Origin: Aliiroseovarius zhejiangensis
GTDB taxonomy: Bacteria; Pseudomonadota; Alphaproteobacteria; Rhodobacterales; Rhodobacteraceae
Direction of reading: 5' to 3'
DNA: 64,000 nt
Assembly: GCF_014656375.1 (NCBI RefSeq)
Contig: NZ_BNCH01000004.1
Span: 268,592 to 332,591 of the forward strand
This document shows positions 55,184 to 63,843 of the stretch, piece after piece (position 1 is the first letter of the stretch; each line of letters begins with the position of its first letter). The notes beneath the pieces are model-generated. The model made no database searches and was not told where the DNA came from. It worked only from the letters and a program-made list of their open reading frames with translations. The position numbers and the translations under genes are program-made.

Positions 55184-56218
55184 ATGACGACAAGACGTAA
55201 GTTTATCGCCGGAGCCGGTGCAGGTGCGCTGGCCGCCCCGCTGGCGACCCCCGCATTGGCGCAATCCACGATCAAGTGGCGGATGCAGACCTATGCCGGC
55301 CCTGCACTGGCCGAACACGTGGTCAAACCCGCCATCGACATGTTCAACCAGATCGCGGGCGACAAGATGCAGATCGAGCTGTTCTTTGCCGACCAGCTTG
55401 TGCCCACGGGCGAACTGTTTCAGGCCATGCAGCGCGGCACGATCGACGCGGTGCAATCTGACGATGACTCGATGGCCTCGCCCACAGAAGTGACCGTGTT
55501 CGGCGGCTATTTCCCGTTTGCCTCGCGCTATTCATTGGACGTGCCGGTTCTGTTCAACCAATACGGCCTGAACGAGATCTGGGACGCAGAATACTCCGCA
55601 GTCGGGGTGAAACATATCAGCGCGGGCGCATGGGATCCGTGCCACTTTGCCACCAAGGACCCGATCAACTCGCTTGAGGATCTGAAGGGCAAACGCGTTT
55701 TCACCTTCCCGACCGCTGGTCGGTTCCTGGCACAGTTCGGTGTCGTGCCCGTGACGCTGCCGTGGGAGGACATTGAAGTCGCCGTTCAAACCGGCGAGCT
55801 GGATGGCATCGCCTGGTCCGGCATCACCGAGGACTACACCGTCGGTTGGGCGGATGTGACCAACTATTTCCTGACCAACAATATCTCCGGTGCCTGGGCC
55901 GGGTCGTTCTTTGCGAACATGGATCGCTGGAACGAATTGCCGGACGATCTGAAAACCCTGTTCCGGGTCTGCTGTGACCAATCACACTATTATCGCCAGT
56001 GGTGGTATTGGGGCGGCGAAGCCAGCCTGCGGGTGAACGGGCCGAAGATGGAACTGACCACCATCCCCGACGCCGAATGGGCACAGGTCGAAGAGGCCGC
56101 AGTGAAGTTCTGGGACGAGATTGCCGCGGAAAGCGAAACCAAAGCGAAGGTCGTGGACATTATCAAGAAATACAACGCAGATATGCAGAAGGCTGGCCGT
56201 CCGTATCGCTACGGATAA
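55184..56218 (+). CDS. TRAP transporter substrate-binding protein (DctP family), Tat-exported
   Basis: A 344-residue periplasmic binding protein. The N terminus has a twin-arginine signal (TTRRKFIAGAG, cleavage near PALAQ at about 26), unlike most DctP proteins, which use Sec. The DctP fold is visible in FFADQLVPTGELFQAMQRG, WDPCHFATKDPINSLEDLKG and AVQTGELDGIAWSGITEDY. AGGAGAG gives ATG 55184. The ligand is not evident; TRAP binding proteins usually take carboxylates, which bears on the pathway model. Confidence 0.93.
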   Translation: MTTRRKFIAGAGAGALAAPLATPALAQSTIKWRMQTYAGPALAEHVVKPAIDMFNQIAGDKMQIELFFADQLVPTGELFQAMQRGTIDAVQSDDDSMASPTEVTVFGGYFPFASRYSLDVPVLFNQYGLNEIWDAEYSAVGVKHISAGAWDPCHFATKDPINSLEDLKGKRVFTFPTAGRFLAQFGVVPVTLPWEDIEVAVQTGELDGIAWSGITEDYTVGWADVTNYFLTNNISGAWAGSFFANMDRWNELPDDLKTLFRVCCDQSHYYRQWWYWGGEASLRVNGPKMELTTIPDAEWAQVEEAAVKFWDEIAAESETKAKVVDIIKKYNADMQKAGRPYRYG

Positions 56219-56237
56219 GCGCTGCATTAGCATTTTG

Positions 56238-56257
56238 CCGGGCGGCTCGCCGCCCGG
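56238..56257 (+). terminator. Intercistronic hairpin after the TRAP binding protein
   Basis: CCGGGCGG-ctcg-CCGCCCGG is an 8-bp GC-only stem with a tetraloop between the binding protein and the ligase gene, without T-run. It probably stabilises the upstream message or attenuates read-through. Confidence 0.6.
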
Positions 56258-56282
56258 TACCGCTTCAAAAGGTTTATGAAAA

Positions 56283-57644
56283 ATGTCGTCCACACTTTCG
56301 TTTGATGATCTGAAATCTCGTGTTGCCACCGGCGAGGTCGACACCGTTCTGGTGTGCTTTGTCGATATGCAGGGCCGGCTGATGGGCAAACGATTTCACG
56401 CAGGCCACTTTGTTGCAGGCGCATGGGAGGAAACCCATTGCTGCAACTACCTTCTGGCTACGGATCTGGAGATGGGAACGCCGGATGGCTATGCCTCGAC
56501 CAGTTGGGAACGCGGCTATGGCGACTATGTCATGAAACCCGATCTGGACACGCTGCGCCCGGTGCCGTGGCTTGAGGGCACGGTGATGGTGCTGTGCGAC
56601 GTTCTGGATCACCACACACACGAAGACGTGCCCCATTCTCCGCGCGCCATCCTGAAACGTCAGGTCGCGCGTCTGACCGAGATGGGCTTTGACGCGATGT
56701 GCGCCACTGAACTGGAGTTTTTCCTGTTCGAGAAGAGCTTTGACGAAATCCGCAAAGAGGGGTTCCGCAACCTCGCCCCGATCTCGGGTTACAACGAAGA
56801 TTACCACATCCTGCAAACCACCAAGGAAGAACACGTGATGCGGCCGATCCGCAATCACCTGTGGAACGCCGGGCTGCCGATCGAGAACTCGAAAGGCGAG
56901 GCCGAGTGCGGGCAGGAAGAGTTGAACATCAAATACGCGCCTGCGATGGACACGGCGGCGTATCACACGATTGCCAAACACGCGGTGAAGGAAATCGCAT
57001 GGCAACAGGGCCACGCCGCCAGTTTCCTGCCGAAATGGCATCACGAAAAGGTGGGCTCTTCCAGCCATGTGCACATGTCATTGTGGACAGATGGCCAGCC
57101 CGCCTTTGCCGATCCGGACGACACGCTGGGCATGTCGGCGCTGATGAAGAACTACATGGCCGGGCTTTTGAAATACGCGCCGGACTACACTTACTTCATG
57201 GCGCCATACATCAACAGCTACAAGCGGTTCATGAAGGGCACCTTTGCGCCAACGCGGATCATATGGTCGGTGGACAACCGCACCGCGGGCTTCCGGCTGT
57301 GTGGCGAGGGCACCAAGGCGGTGCGTGTGGAATGCCGCATCCCCGGGTCTGACATGAACCCCTATCTGGCCATCGCCGGGATGTTGGCCGCTGCCATTGC
57401 GGGGATCGAGGAAGGGCTGGAGCTTCAGGCGCCGACCGTCGGCGATGTCTATCAGGGCGACAGTGGCATGATCCCGGGCAATCTTCAGGCTGCGCGCGAC
57501 TCGTTGTACGGGTCAGCCATGCTGAGGTCGGCGATGGGGGATGACGTCGTGGATCATTATGCCCGCGCCGCCGAGGTCGAGATCGAAGAGTTTGAACGCG
57601 TGGTGACCGATTGGGAGATCGCGCGTGGGTTTGAGAGGGCGTAA
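56283..57644 (+). CDS. Glutamine-synthetase-family gamma-glutamyl-amine ligase (PuuA-like)
   Basis: A 453-residue GS-fold ligase. The beta-grasp N domain (about 10-115) includes LVCFVDMQGRLMGKRF. The catalytic domain contains ATELEFFLFE, GQEELNIKYAPAMDTA, SSHVHMSLW and NRTAGFRLCG with the conserved Arg/Glu residues. It resembles PuuA/GlnA4-type enzymes that join glutamate to amines, not nitrogen-assimilating GlnA: no adenylylation-type C-terminal Tyr is seen and the operon is catabolic. Its amine partner is unknown; an amino alcohol fits the downstream dehydrogenases. Confidence 0.88.
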   Translation: MSSTLSFDDLKSRVATGEVDTVLVCFVDMQGRLMGKRFHAGHFVAGAWEETHCCNYLLATDLEMGTPDGYASTSWERGYGDYVMKPDLDTLRPVPWLEGTVMVLCDVLDHHTHEDVPHSPRAILKRQVARLTEMGFDAMCATELEFFLFEKSFDEIRKEGFRNLAPISGYNEDYHILQTTKEEHVMRPIRNHLWNAGLPIENSKGEAECGQEELNIKYAPAMDTAAYHTIAKHAVKEIAWQQGHAASFLPKWHHEKVGSSSHVHMSLWTDGQPAFADPDDTLGMSALMKNYMAGLLKYAPDYTYFMAPYINSYKRFMKGTFAPTRIIWSVDNRTAGFRLCGEGTKAVRVECRIPGSDMNPYLAIAGMLAAAIAGIEEGLELQAPTVGDVYQGDSGMIPGNLQAARDSLYGSAMLRSAMGDDVVDHYARAAEVEIEEFERVVTDWEIARGFERA

Positions 57645-57658
57645 GCAAGGATTTCTTG

Positions 57659-57691
57659 CCTCCGGCGGGGATATTTTCGGCCAGAAGAAAC
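57659..57691 (+). repeat. Copy C of the GGGATATTT..CAGAAGAAA extragenic element
   Basis: CCTCCGGCGGGGATATTTTC followed by GGCCAGAAGAAAC, directly before the aldehyde dehydrogenase start region. It is closest to copy B at 24421. Confidence 0.55.
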
Positions 57692-57706
57692 ATGAAGGAT
57701 TGGCGC

Positions 57707-59089
57707 ATGGGCCAGGAATTGAAATGTGTGTCACCGATTGATGGATCGGTTTTTGCAACGCGCGAGACATTGTCTCGCGACGATGCGTTTGCTGCCGCCA
57801 AACGCGCGCGTGAGGCACAGGTCGCGTGGGCGGCACGACCGCTTCAGGAGCGGATCGACCTTGTGATGGCAGGGGTTGCCGCGGTGGGCGCAATGAATGA
57901 CGAAATCGTGCCGGAACTGGCCCATATGATGGGGCGGCCTGTGCGCTATGGCGGTGAGTTCGGCGGGTTCAACGAGCGTGCCAGCCATATGGCCGACATC
58001 GCGGCCGAGGCTTTGGCCGACATCGAGGTCGGCGAGGATGCGTCGTTCAAACGCTATATCAAGCGGGTGCCGCATGGCGTGGTGTTCGTGGTGGCACCGT
58101 GGAACTATCCCTACATGACCGCGATCAATACGGTGGCGCCCGCGCTGATCGCGGGCAACAGCGTCGTTTTGAAACACGCGACCCAGACGCTTTTGGTCGG
58201 CGAGCGGATGGCAGCGGCGTTTCATTCCGCCGGAATACCGGAGGACGTGTTCCAGAACGTCTTCCTGTCGCATGACGTGACCAACGACCTGATCGCAGGA
58301 AATGCGTTCGACTTCGTGAATTTCACAGGCTCGGTCGGTGGCGGACAGGCGATGGAGCGCGCCGCGGCTGGCACCTTCACTGGTGTCGGCACCGAACTGG
58401 GCGGCAAGGACCCCGGCTATGTGATGGACGACGCCGATCTGGACGCAGCGGTGGACACCCTGATCGACGGGGCGATGTTCAATGCCGGGCAATGCTGCTG
58501 CGGGATTGAGCGGATCTATGTTCACGAAAGCCTGTTTGACGCGTTTGTCGCCAAGGCAGTCGAGATCGTGAAGGGCTACAAGCTGGGCAACCCGCTGGAC
58601 CCGGACACCACGCTTGGCCCGATGGCCAATGTTCGCTTTGCCGCCGAGGTGCGCGCCCAGATCGACGAGGCGCTGGCGGATGGGGCAACCGCCCATATCG
58701 ACACTTTCCCCGAAGATGATGGCGGCGCCTATCTGACGCCGCAGATCCTGACCAATGTCACCCATGACATGCGGGTGATGCGGGACGAAAGCTTCGGCCC
58801 CGTTGTCGGGATCATGCCCGTCAAGGACGATGCCGAAGCGATCCGCCTGATGAATGACAGCGAGTTTGGTTTGACCGCGTCACTGTGGACGCGCGACCTT
58901 GAACGTGCGCAAGCCGTCGGTGATCAGGTCGAGACCGGCACGGTCTTCATGAACCGCGCCGATTATCTTGACCCGGGCCTGTGCTGGACGGGCTGCAAGA
59001 ATACCGGGCGCGGTGGGGGGTTGTCGGTGATCGGCTATCAGAACCTGACCCGCCCCAAATCCTATCATCTGAAAAAGGTAACATCATGA
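57707..59089 (+). CDS. Aldehyde dehydrogenase family protein
   Basis: A 460-residue NAD(P)-dependent ALDH. VVAPWNYPYMTAINTVAPAL with catalytic Asn near residue 125, FTGSVGGGQ, TELGGKDPGYV with catalytic Glu, and the nucleophile region FNAGQCCCGIERIYVHE with three adjacent Cys. I chose ATG 57707 with AAGGA 7 bases upstream; ATG 57692 is an alternative. It would oxidise the aldehyde made by the alcohol dehydrogenase it overlaps (ATGA). Confidence 0.93.
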   Translation: MGQELKCVSPIDGSVFATRETLSRDDAFAAAKRAREAQVAWAARPLQERIDLVMAGVAAVGAMNDEIVPELAHMMGRPVRYGGEFGGFNERASHMADIAAEALADIEVGEDASFKRYIKRVPHGVVFVVAPWNYPYMTAINTVAPALIAGNSVVLKHATQTLLVGERMAAAFHSAGIPEDVFQNVFLSHDVTNDLIAGNAFDFVNFTGSVGGGQAMERAAAGTFTGVGTELGGKDPGYVMDDADLDAAVDTLIDGAMFNAGQCCCGIERIYVHESLFDAFVAKAVEIVKGYKLGNPLDPDTTLGPMANVRFAAEVRAQIDEALADGATAHIDTFPEDDGGAYLTPQILTNVTHDMRVMRDESFGPVVGIMPVKDDAEAIRLMNDSEFGLTASLWTRDLERAQAVGDQVETGTVFMNRADYLDPGLCWTGCKNTGRGGGLSVIGYQNLTRPKSYHLKKVTS

Positions 59090-60231
59090 GCCTTCAAGGT
59101 AACTGGTCTTATCCGACCGCGATCAAGTTTGGCGCAGGCCGTATCAAGGAACTTCCCGAAGCCTGTGCGCAGGCGGGCATCAAACGCCCTCTTCTGGTGA
59201 CAGACAAGGGATTGGCCGACCTGCCGATCACCCGCGACACGCTGGACATCCTGGATGCGGCCGGGTTGGGTCAGTGTCTGTTCTCGGACGTGGATCCGAA
59301 CCCGAACGAGGTGAACCTTACCGCCGGCGTTGAAGCCTACAAGGCGGGCGGACATGATGGTGTGATCGCGTTTGGCGGCGGGTCTGGGCTGGATCTGGGC
59401 AAGATGGTGGCCTTCATGGCCGGGCAAACCCGTCCGGTCTGGGATTTCGAAGACATCGGCGATTGGTGGACGCGGGCCGATGCCGATGCCATTGCACCCA
59501 TCGTCGCCGTGCCAACGACTGCTGGCACCGGGTCCGAGGTGGGGCGCGCCAGCATCATCACCAATTCGCAAACACACGAAAAGAAGATCATCTTCCATCC
59601 GAAAGTCCTGCCCAGCGTCGTCATTTGCGACCCCGAACTGACCGTCGGAATGCCGAAATTCATCACCGCGGGCACCGGGCTGGATGCGTTCGCCCATTGC
59701 GTCGAGGCCTATTCAAGCCCGCATTACCACCCGATGAGCCAGGGCATCGCGCTTGAGGGGATGAAGCTGGTGATCGACAACCTGCCCCGCGCTTATGCCG
59801 ATGGCAGCGACATTGATGCGCGCGCCAACATGATGAGTGCGGCGGCGATGGGCGCGACGGCCTTTCAGAAAGGGTTGGGCGCGATCCATGCATTAAGCCA
59901 CCCGATCGGCGCCATGTATCACACCCATCACGGCACCACGAACGCGATCTGTATGCCCGCCGTGCTGCGGCTCAACGCGCCCGCGATCAAGGATCGTTTC
60001 GATCTGGCCGCAGGATACCTTGGCATCAAGGATGGTTTCGAAGGGTTCCAGAGCTTCGTGCAGGAGTTCAATGACAGCCTTGGCATTCCGAAACGCATCA
60101 GCGATCTGGGGGTGAGCGATCCGGATATCGACAGTTTGGTCAAGGGCGCGCTGATCGACCCGTCATGTGCGGGCAACCCCATCGAACTGACCAAAGACAA
60201 CCTGACCAAGCTGTTCCACGAGGTTCTGTAG
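59086..60231 (+). CDS. Iron-containing alcohol dehydrogenase
   Basis: A 381-residue group III alcohol dehydrogenase. FGGGSGLDLGKMVAFMAG binds NAD, PTTAGTGSEVGRASII follows, and metal ligands lie in TGLDAFAHCVEAYSS and GAIHALSHPIGAMYHTHHGT. It overlaps the aldehyde dehydrogenase and ends the operon. Likely substrates are primary alcohols; in context a gamma-glutamyl-masked amino alcohol is suggested. Confidence 0.93.
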   Translation: MSLQGNWSYPTAIKFGAGRIKELPEACAQAGIKRPLLVTDKGLADLPITRDTLDILDAAGLGQCLFSDVDPNPNEVNLTAGVEAYKAGGHDGVIAFGGGSGLDLGKMVAFMAGQTRPVWDFEDIGDWWTRADADAIAPIVAVPTTAGTGSEVGRASIITNSQTHEKKIIFHPKVLPSVVICDPELTVGMPKFITAGTGLDAFAHCVEAYSSPHYHPMSQGIALEGMKLVIDNLPRAYADGSDIDARANMMSAAAMGATAFQKGLGAIHALSHPIGAMYHTHHGTTNAICMPAVLRLNAPAIKDRFDLAAGYLGIKDGFEGFQSFVQEFNDSLGIPKRISDLGVSDPDIDSLVKGALIDPSCAGNPIELTKDNLTKLFHEVL

Positions 60232-60250
60232 CCTGTGCTGCAAAGACAGC

Positions 60251-60274
60251 GACCCGCACCATTTCGTGCGGGTC
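60251..60274. terminator. Hairpin after the alcohol dehydrogenase
   Basis: GACCCGCAC-catttc-GTGCGGGTC is a 9-bp stem between convergent genes. No T-run follows, but its position supports a terminator role in both directions. Confidence 0.6.
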
Positions 60275-60302
60275 CTATCGTGGGGCACAAGCGCCAGGTG
60301 GA

Positions 60303-60716
60303 TCAATCGCGCGAACGCTGGACGTGCACCGCACAGAGGCAATGGCGCACGACACGCGCCGCGGTCGAGCCGAGGAAGAAATCGCTCAGCCCCGGTTTGT
60401 GCGACCCGATCACGACGCAGTCGATGTCATGTTCACGCGCGTATTCCACGATGGTCTGCGCGGTGTGTCCTTTCAGAAGGACAGGTGTCACCCCTTTCAG
60501 GCCCTCGGTCTTTTTCTCAAGCGCGTTGCGGGCGTGTTCAAAGCCTGCGCGCACGATGTCCTCGTTCAGATAGGCGCTGACTGACCCTTGCGGCACTTCG
60601 TGCACATGGAGGGCAGTGATTGACCCGCCTTCGCCCAACAGGCTGCGCGCGATTTCCAGTGTTTCGGACGAGATGCCATGATCCAACGCCATCGGGACAA
60701 GAATTTTCTTATACAT
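60303..60716 (-). CDS. Universal stress protein UspA family
   Basis: A 137-residue Usp domain starting MYKKILVPMALDHGISSETL with the ATP-binding pattern GSHKPGLSDFFLGSTAARVV near the C terminus. GAGG lies 6 bases before ATG 60716; the open frame extends to 60830 without a binding site. It is convergent with the alcohol dehydrogenase. Confidence 0.92.
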   Translation of the reverse strand: MYKKILVPMALDHGISSETLEIARSLLGEGGSITALHVHEVPQGSVSAYLNEDIVRAGFEHARNALEKKTEGLKGVTPVLLKGHTAQTIVEYAREHDIDCVVIGSHKPGLSDFFLGSTAARVVRHCLCAVHVQRSRD

Positions 60717-60854
60717 AAGAACCTCATTCAGTGGTGTTTTGCCGTCAGTATAGCGAATCAATCTCGTCCGCCCCAACTGTACAGGTTGCGGCGTTCCTGC
60801 GCCCTTCAAGCTCTTCACGCATTGATGCACATCATGCCCGCCCGCTTTTGGGTA

Positions 60855-62093
60855 CTATCGGGTCAGAACGCCATCAAGGTCCGTCGCCATGCGCGACAAC
60901 CGAGGCGTCAGGGGATAAAGGCAGGCTTGCACCGCATGGTAGATGTCGGGTTTGCCAGAAAATTGGGTGGCGGTCGGTTGCCCCTTTTCATCAACCTCGG
61001 GATACCATCCGCCGCGCTGATGGTCGATGAAACTGGTGTCCGCAAAGCGCCACAGGCGAGAGTACCATTCGCTTTGCTCCTCGGTCCCGCCCAGCTTCAG
61101 AAAGCTGGCAAGCACACCGATGGCTTCGGTGACAGGCCACCAGTATCGGTCCCGGATCGCGGGTGCGCCGTCAAAACCCAGCGTGTAATATACGCCGCCC
61201 CTGTCGGCATCCCATCCGTCCATCAACGCACGTTCGGTCAGCGCCCAGGCCGCGTCGCGCGATCCGTCATCGGGACGTCCGCGCAGATCCCAGTATTGCA
61301 AAAGCAGCCGGGCAAGTTCGAAAGAATGGCCCGGTGTCGTGCCCGCCGGACGAAACATCGGGTTGCCGCTATAGGTCCGGTCCACCTGCCAGTCCGCGGT
61401 ATAGTGTTCTGGCAGCCGCCACCCCTCGGACGGAGCAATCCTGCCGATAAAGAACGCCAGAATGCGCCCGGCCTTCGCAAGATACTGATCCCGCCCGGTG
61501 GCTTCATATGCGGTCAGCAATGCCTCGACAGCATGCATGTTGGCGTTCATCCCGCGATAGGTTGAAAAGGGCGACCAGTCGCGGTTCCATTCGTCCGCGA
61601 ACAGGCCGGCATCGTCCTCCCAAAACCGGCGCTCCAACGTTTCGGTCACATCGTGGATCAGGCGATCAGCATCAGGATGCCCGGCCAGCTTGGCGCTGGC
61701 CCCGGCAAGCAGCACGAAAACATGCCCATAGGCCAGCTTGCGCATATCATGCGCCTTGCCGCCCTTCACGGCCCAAAGATAGCCACCATGGTCAGGGTCG
61801 CGATGATGGTGCCAAAGATAGTCCATCCCGGCCTCAATCACCGCCTCGCATCCCGCCGCCCCGGCCAGTTTTCCCAGCGCATAGCTGTGCGTCAGACGTG
61901 TGGTCGTGTGCAGTTCCTGCACATTGCTGCCCAGTGGGGTGCCATCATGCCCCAACACATAAAACCCACCCTCAGGCCGCAAGCTGGCTTTGAAGAACAA
62001 GAACTGACGCCGCGCATCTTCAATCAGAAGGTCGCGATGCTCTGGCGTGCCGAAGCGGTGCTGCAGGGCGGAAGGGGGGATATCTGATCTCAT
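60855..62093 (-). CDS. AGE family epimerase/isomerase
   Basis: A 412-residue (alpha/alpha)6-barrel protein of the N-acylglucosamine 2-epimerase family. HTTTRLTHSYALGKL, LPEHYTADWQVDRTY, GTTPGHSFELARLLL and RDRYWWPVTEAIGVLAS carry the conserved His/Arg/Glu. Members include D-mannose and sulfoquinovose isomerases; a mannose isomerase is my best guess. GAGG lies before ATG 62093; a longer frame to 62171 is unlikely. Confidence 0.88.
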   Translation of the reverse strand: MRSDIPPSALQHRFGTPEHRDLLIEDARRQFLFFKASLRPEGGFYVLGHDGTPLGSNVQELHTTTRLTHSYALGKLAGAAGCEAVIEAGMDYLWHHHRDPDHGGYLWAVKGGKAHDMRKLAYGHVFVLLAGASAKLAGHPDADRLIHDVTETLERRFWEDDAGLFADEWNRDWSPFSTYRGMNANMHAVEALLTAYEATGRDQYLAKAGRILAFFIGRIAPSEGWRLPEHYTADWQVDRTYSGNPMFRPAGTTPGHSFELARLLLQYWDLRGRPDDGSRDAAWALTERALMDGWDADRGGVYYTLGFDGAPAIRDRYWWPVTEAIGVLASFLKLGGTEEQSEWYSRLWRFADTSFIDHQRGGWYPEVDEKGQPTATQFSGKPDIYHAVQACLYPLTPRLSRMATDLDGVLTR

Positions 62094-62181
62094 ACGCAAC
62101 CTCGGTAAGTTGCCGCGCTGCGCATGTCCAGCCAAACTCTGCCTTTGATCCGCGCTGCCTGAAAGTGGCAACCGGGAAAAA

Positions 62182-62216
62182 GCAAACCCCCCGCGGCGGA
62201 GCCTGCGGGGGTTTTG
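62182..62216 (-). terminator. Terminator of the initiator tRNA gene
   Basis: GCAAACCCCCCGC and GCGGGGGTTTTGC form a long stem around a 10-base loop; on the minus strand it ends in TTTTTCCC, 10 bases after the tRNA. Confidence 0.85.
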
Positions 62217-62225
62217 CTTTTTGAT

Positions 62226-62302
<77 letters not shown>

Positions 62303-62313
62303 CCAATGCGGTG

Positions 62314-62342
62314 TATATAGGCCGGTGATTTCAGGACTACAA
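62314..62342 (-). promoter_or_regulatory. Promoter of the initiator tRNA gene
   Basis: On the minus strand TTGTAG (62342-62337) and TATATA (62319-62314) are 17 bases apart, ending 11 bases before the mature tRNA 5' end. Confidence 0.7.
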
Positions 62343-62444
62343 GCGCATTCGGCAAAAAAACCCGAACAAATGCGGTCGCACCGTCACCTGCGTGACATCG
62401 ACGCTGCAAAAGGGTAACTGTCTGAGAACACGAAAGGAAGTATC

Positions 62445-62957
62445 ATGGACGGCACGCTCGCGGTCTTGTTTCTGCTGACCGGGCTGATTGATATGTGGGT
62501 CAATCACTGCCACACCGGCTGCATGAAACCCGCAGCCACCGTGGCGCGTCACGTCATATCGGCGGGTGACCTGATTTTTGAAGCCGATTCCATTGGAGCC
62601 GAGGTCTATTATCGTCACGACCTTCCCGTTAGCATTGGCCCGTTCCAACCGACAATCGGCATGTCCGTGGATACGCTGGGCGATGTCTGGGTCGGGTTGG
62701 GCGCGGTGAACGCGTTTCATCTTTGGGGCGGACGGTCCTTTGCTCAACTGTCGTTCATGCCCGGCCTGTGGCTGCGCGGTGATGGCCCCGTCATGGGCCA
62801 CCCGGTCGAGTTCCGGTCGGGTGTCGACGCGGGATATGAGCGGCCGGACGGTCTGCGATATAGCGTTTCGCTGGATCATCGCTCGAACGGCGACATTGTG
62901 CCCGTCAATCCGGGGTTGGAGACATTGCAACTGCGCTTTTCCCTCCCGTCCAACTAA
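62445..62957 (+). CDS. PagL-like lipid A 3-O-deacylase family protein
   Basis: A 170-residue protein that looks like a small outer-membrane beta barrel. The C terminus carries H145-R-S147 and E159, the same spacing as the catalytic H126/S128/E140 of PagL, and ends in an aromatic-containing strand (LETLQLRFSLP). PagL removes a 3-O acyl chain from lipid A, lowering its endotoxicity. The N terminus is hydrophobic (LAVLFLLTGLIDMW), but the cleavage site is unclear and a NHCHTGC segment at 20-26 is unusual. AAGGA lies upstream of ATG 62445. Confidence 0.75.
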   Translation: MDGTLAVLFLLTGLIDMWVNHCHTGCMKPAATVARHVISAGDLIFEADSIGAEVYYRHDLPVSIGPFQPTIGMSVDTLGDVWVGLGAVNAFHLWGGRSFAQLSFMPGLWLRGDGPVMGHPVEFRSGVDAGYERPDGLRYSVSLDHRSNGDIVPVNPGLETLQLRFSLPSN

Positions 62958-63058
62958 ATCCGCTCGCGCGAGCCGGAGTTTCCGATTGTCGTGGTGTTCC
63001 TCTCACTTGCCGGCGTTCAGGATTTGCCCAAACCCCGCAAGGGGCGCATAGTTGAGGG

Positions 63059-63748
63059 GTGAAAACCCTGTGCGCCCTGTTCCTTTCCGGCCTCATCACG
63101 CTCGTCCAAAGTTTGCCCTTGGACGCAGCCGATTATGATGCGCTGCTGACCACCCCGAAAATGGACCCCTGTCACCTGTTCACTGCCGATGCGGACACGG
63201 TGGTGCTGTATCTTGACATGGGCGCCGAAGGCGAGGTGCAGCTGGCCCTGCCGCGTACCTATCTGGAAGATCGCGCCGATCAGCAAAGCGGGCTGCGGCA
63301 CGGGTCGCTTCTTTTGCGCATGATGCTGGAAAGCTTCCTGCCAGTCAGCCGGGCACAGGCGCTGCGGCTGTCCGCCACCCGGCAAGACCGAACCCTGCAG
63401 GGCGCCTTTGTCACCATGCTGATCAGCGACCTTCCGAACCTCGAAGCAAGGATGGGTGAACTGACCCGGACACCGATGGACCCTGCCCCGAATGAGGTTG
63501 ACCTGATCCCCCTTTCTACGACCGATCCGGCACGCCGTATGGCCTTTGCCGCCCTGCGCCCCGATGGCACCTTGCGCGCCGTCATAGAATGTGCAGCCTC
63601 TGAAACCGCACAACGGCAAGCCTGCACGCACCAACTGCGCAGCAGCGGTGTGGACGTGGTGCTGGATTACAAAGCCGACCTGTTGCCAGGATGGAAAGAC
63701 ATCCAATCACGGGCAGAGCGGTTTCTGAAATGCGCGGCGGATGGCTGA
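63059..63748 (+). CDS. Secreted protein of unknown function
   Basis: A 229-residue protein with a signal peptide (KTLCALFLSGLITLVQSLPL, cleavage near LDAAD at about 24). The mature part is mixed, with Cys at about 38, 189 and 200 that could form a disulfide. I recognise no family. The GTG start at 63059 has GAGGG immediately adjacent, an awkward spacing; AAGGGG lies about 14 bases upstream. It ends 46 bases before the tuf terminator. Confidence 0.65.
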   Translation: MKTLCALFLSGLITLVQSLPLDAADYDALLTTPKMDPCHLFTADADTVVLYLDMGAEGEVQLALPRTYLEDRADQQSGLRHGSLLLRMMLESFLPVSRAQALRLSATRQDRTLQGAFVTMLISDLPNLEARMGELTRTPMDPAPNEVDLIPLSTTDPARRMAFAALRPDGTLRAVIECAASETAQRQACTHQLRSSGVDVVLDYKADLLPGWKDIQSRAERFLKCAADG

Positions 63749-63794
63749 GAGGGCTTGAAACCGATCAGGGCAGCAGGACGTAAGTTCATACAAA

Positions 63795-63820
63795 AAAGGG
63801 CGTCCCGAGGGACGCCCTTT
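63795..63820. terminator. Bidirectional terminator between secreted protein and tuf
   Basis: AAAGGGCGTCC-cgag-GGACGCCCTTT is an 11-bp stem with a tetraloop. On the minus strand it ends in TTTTTTG, so it mainly ends tuf. Confidence 0.9.
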
Positions 63821-63843
63821 CCGGTCAAGAACGTGAGGCGTTC

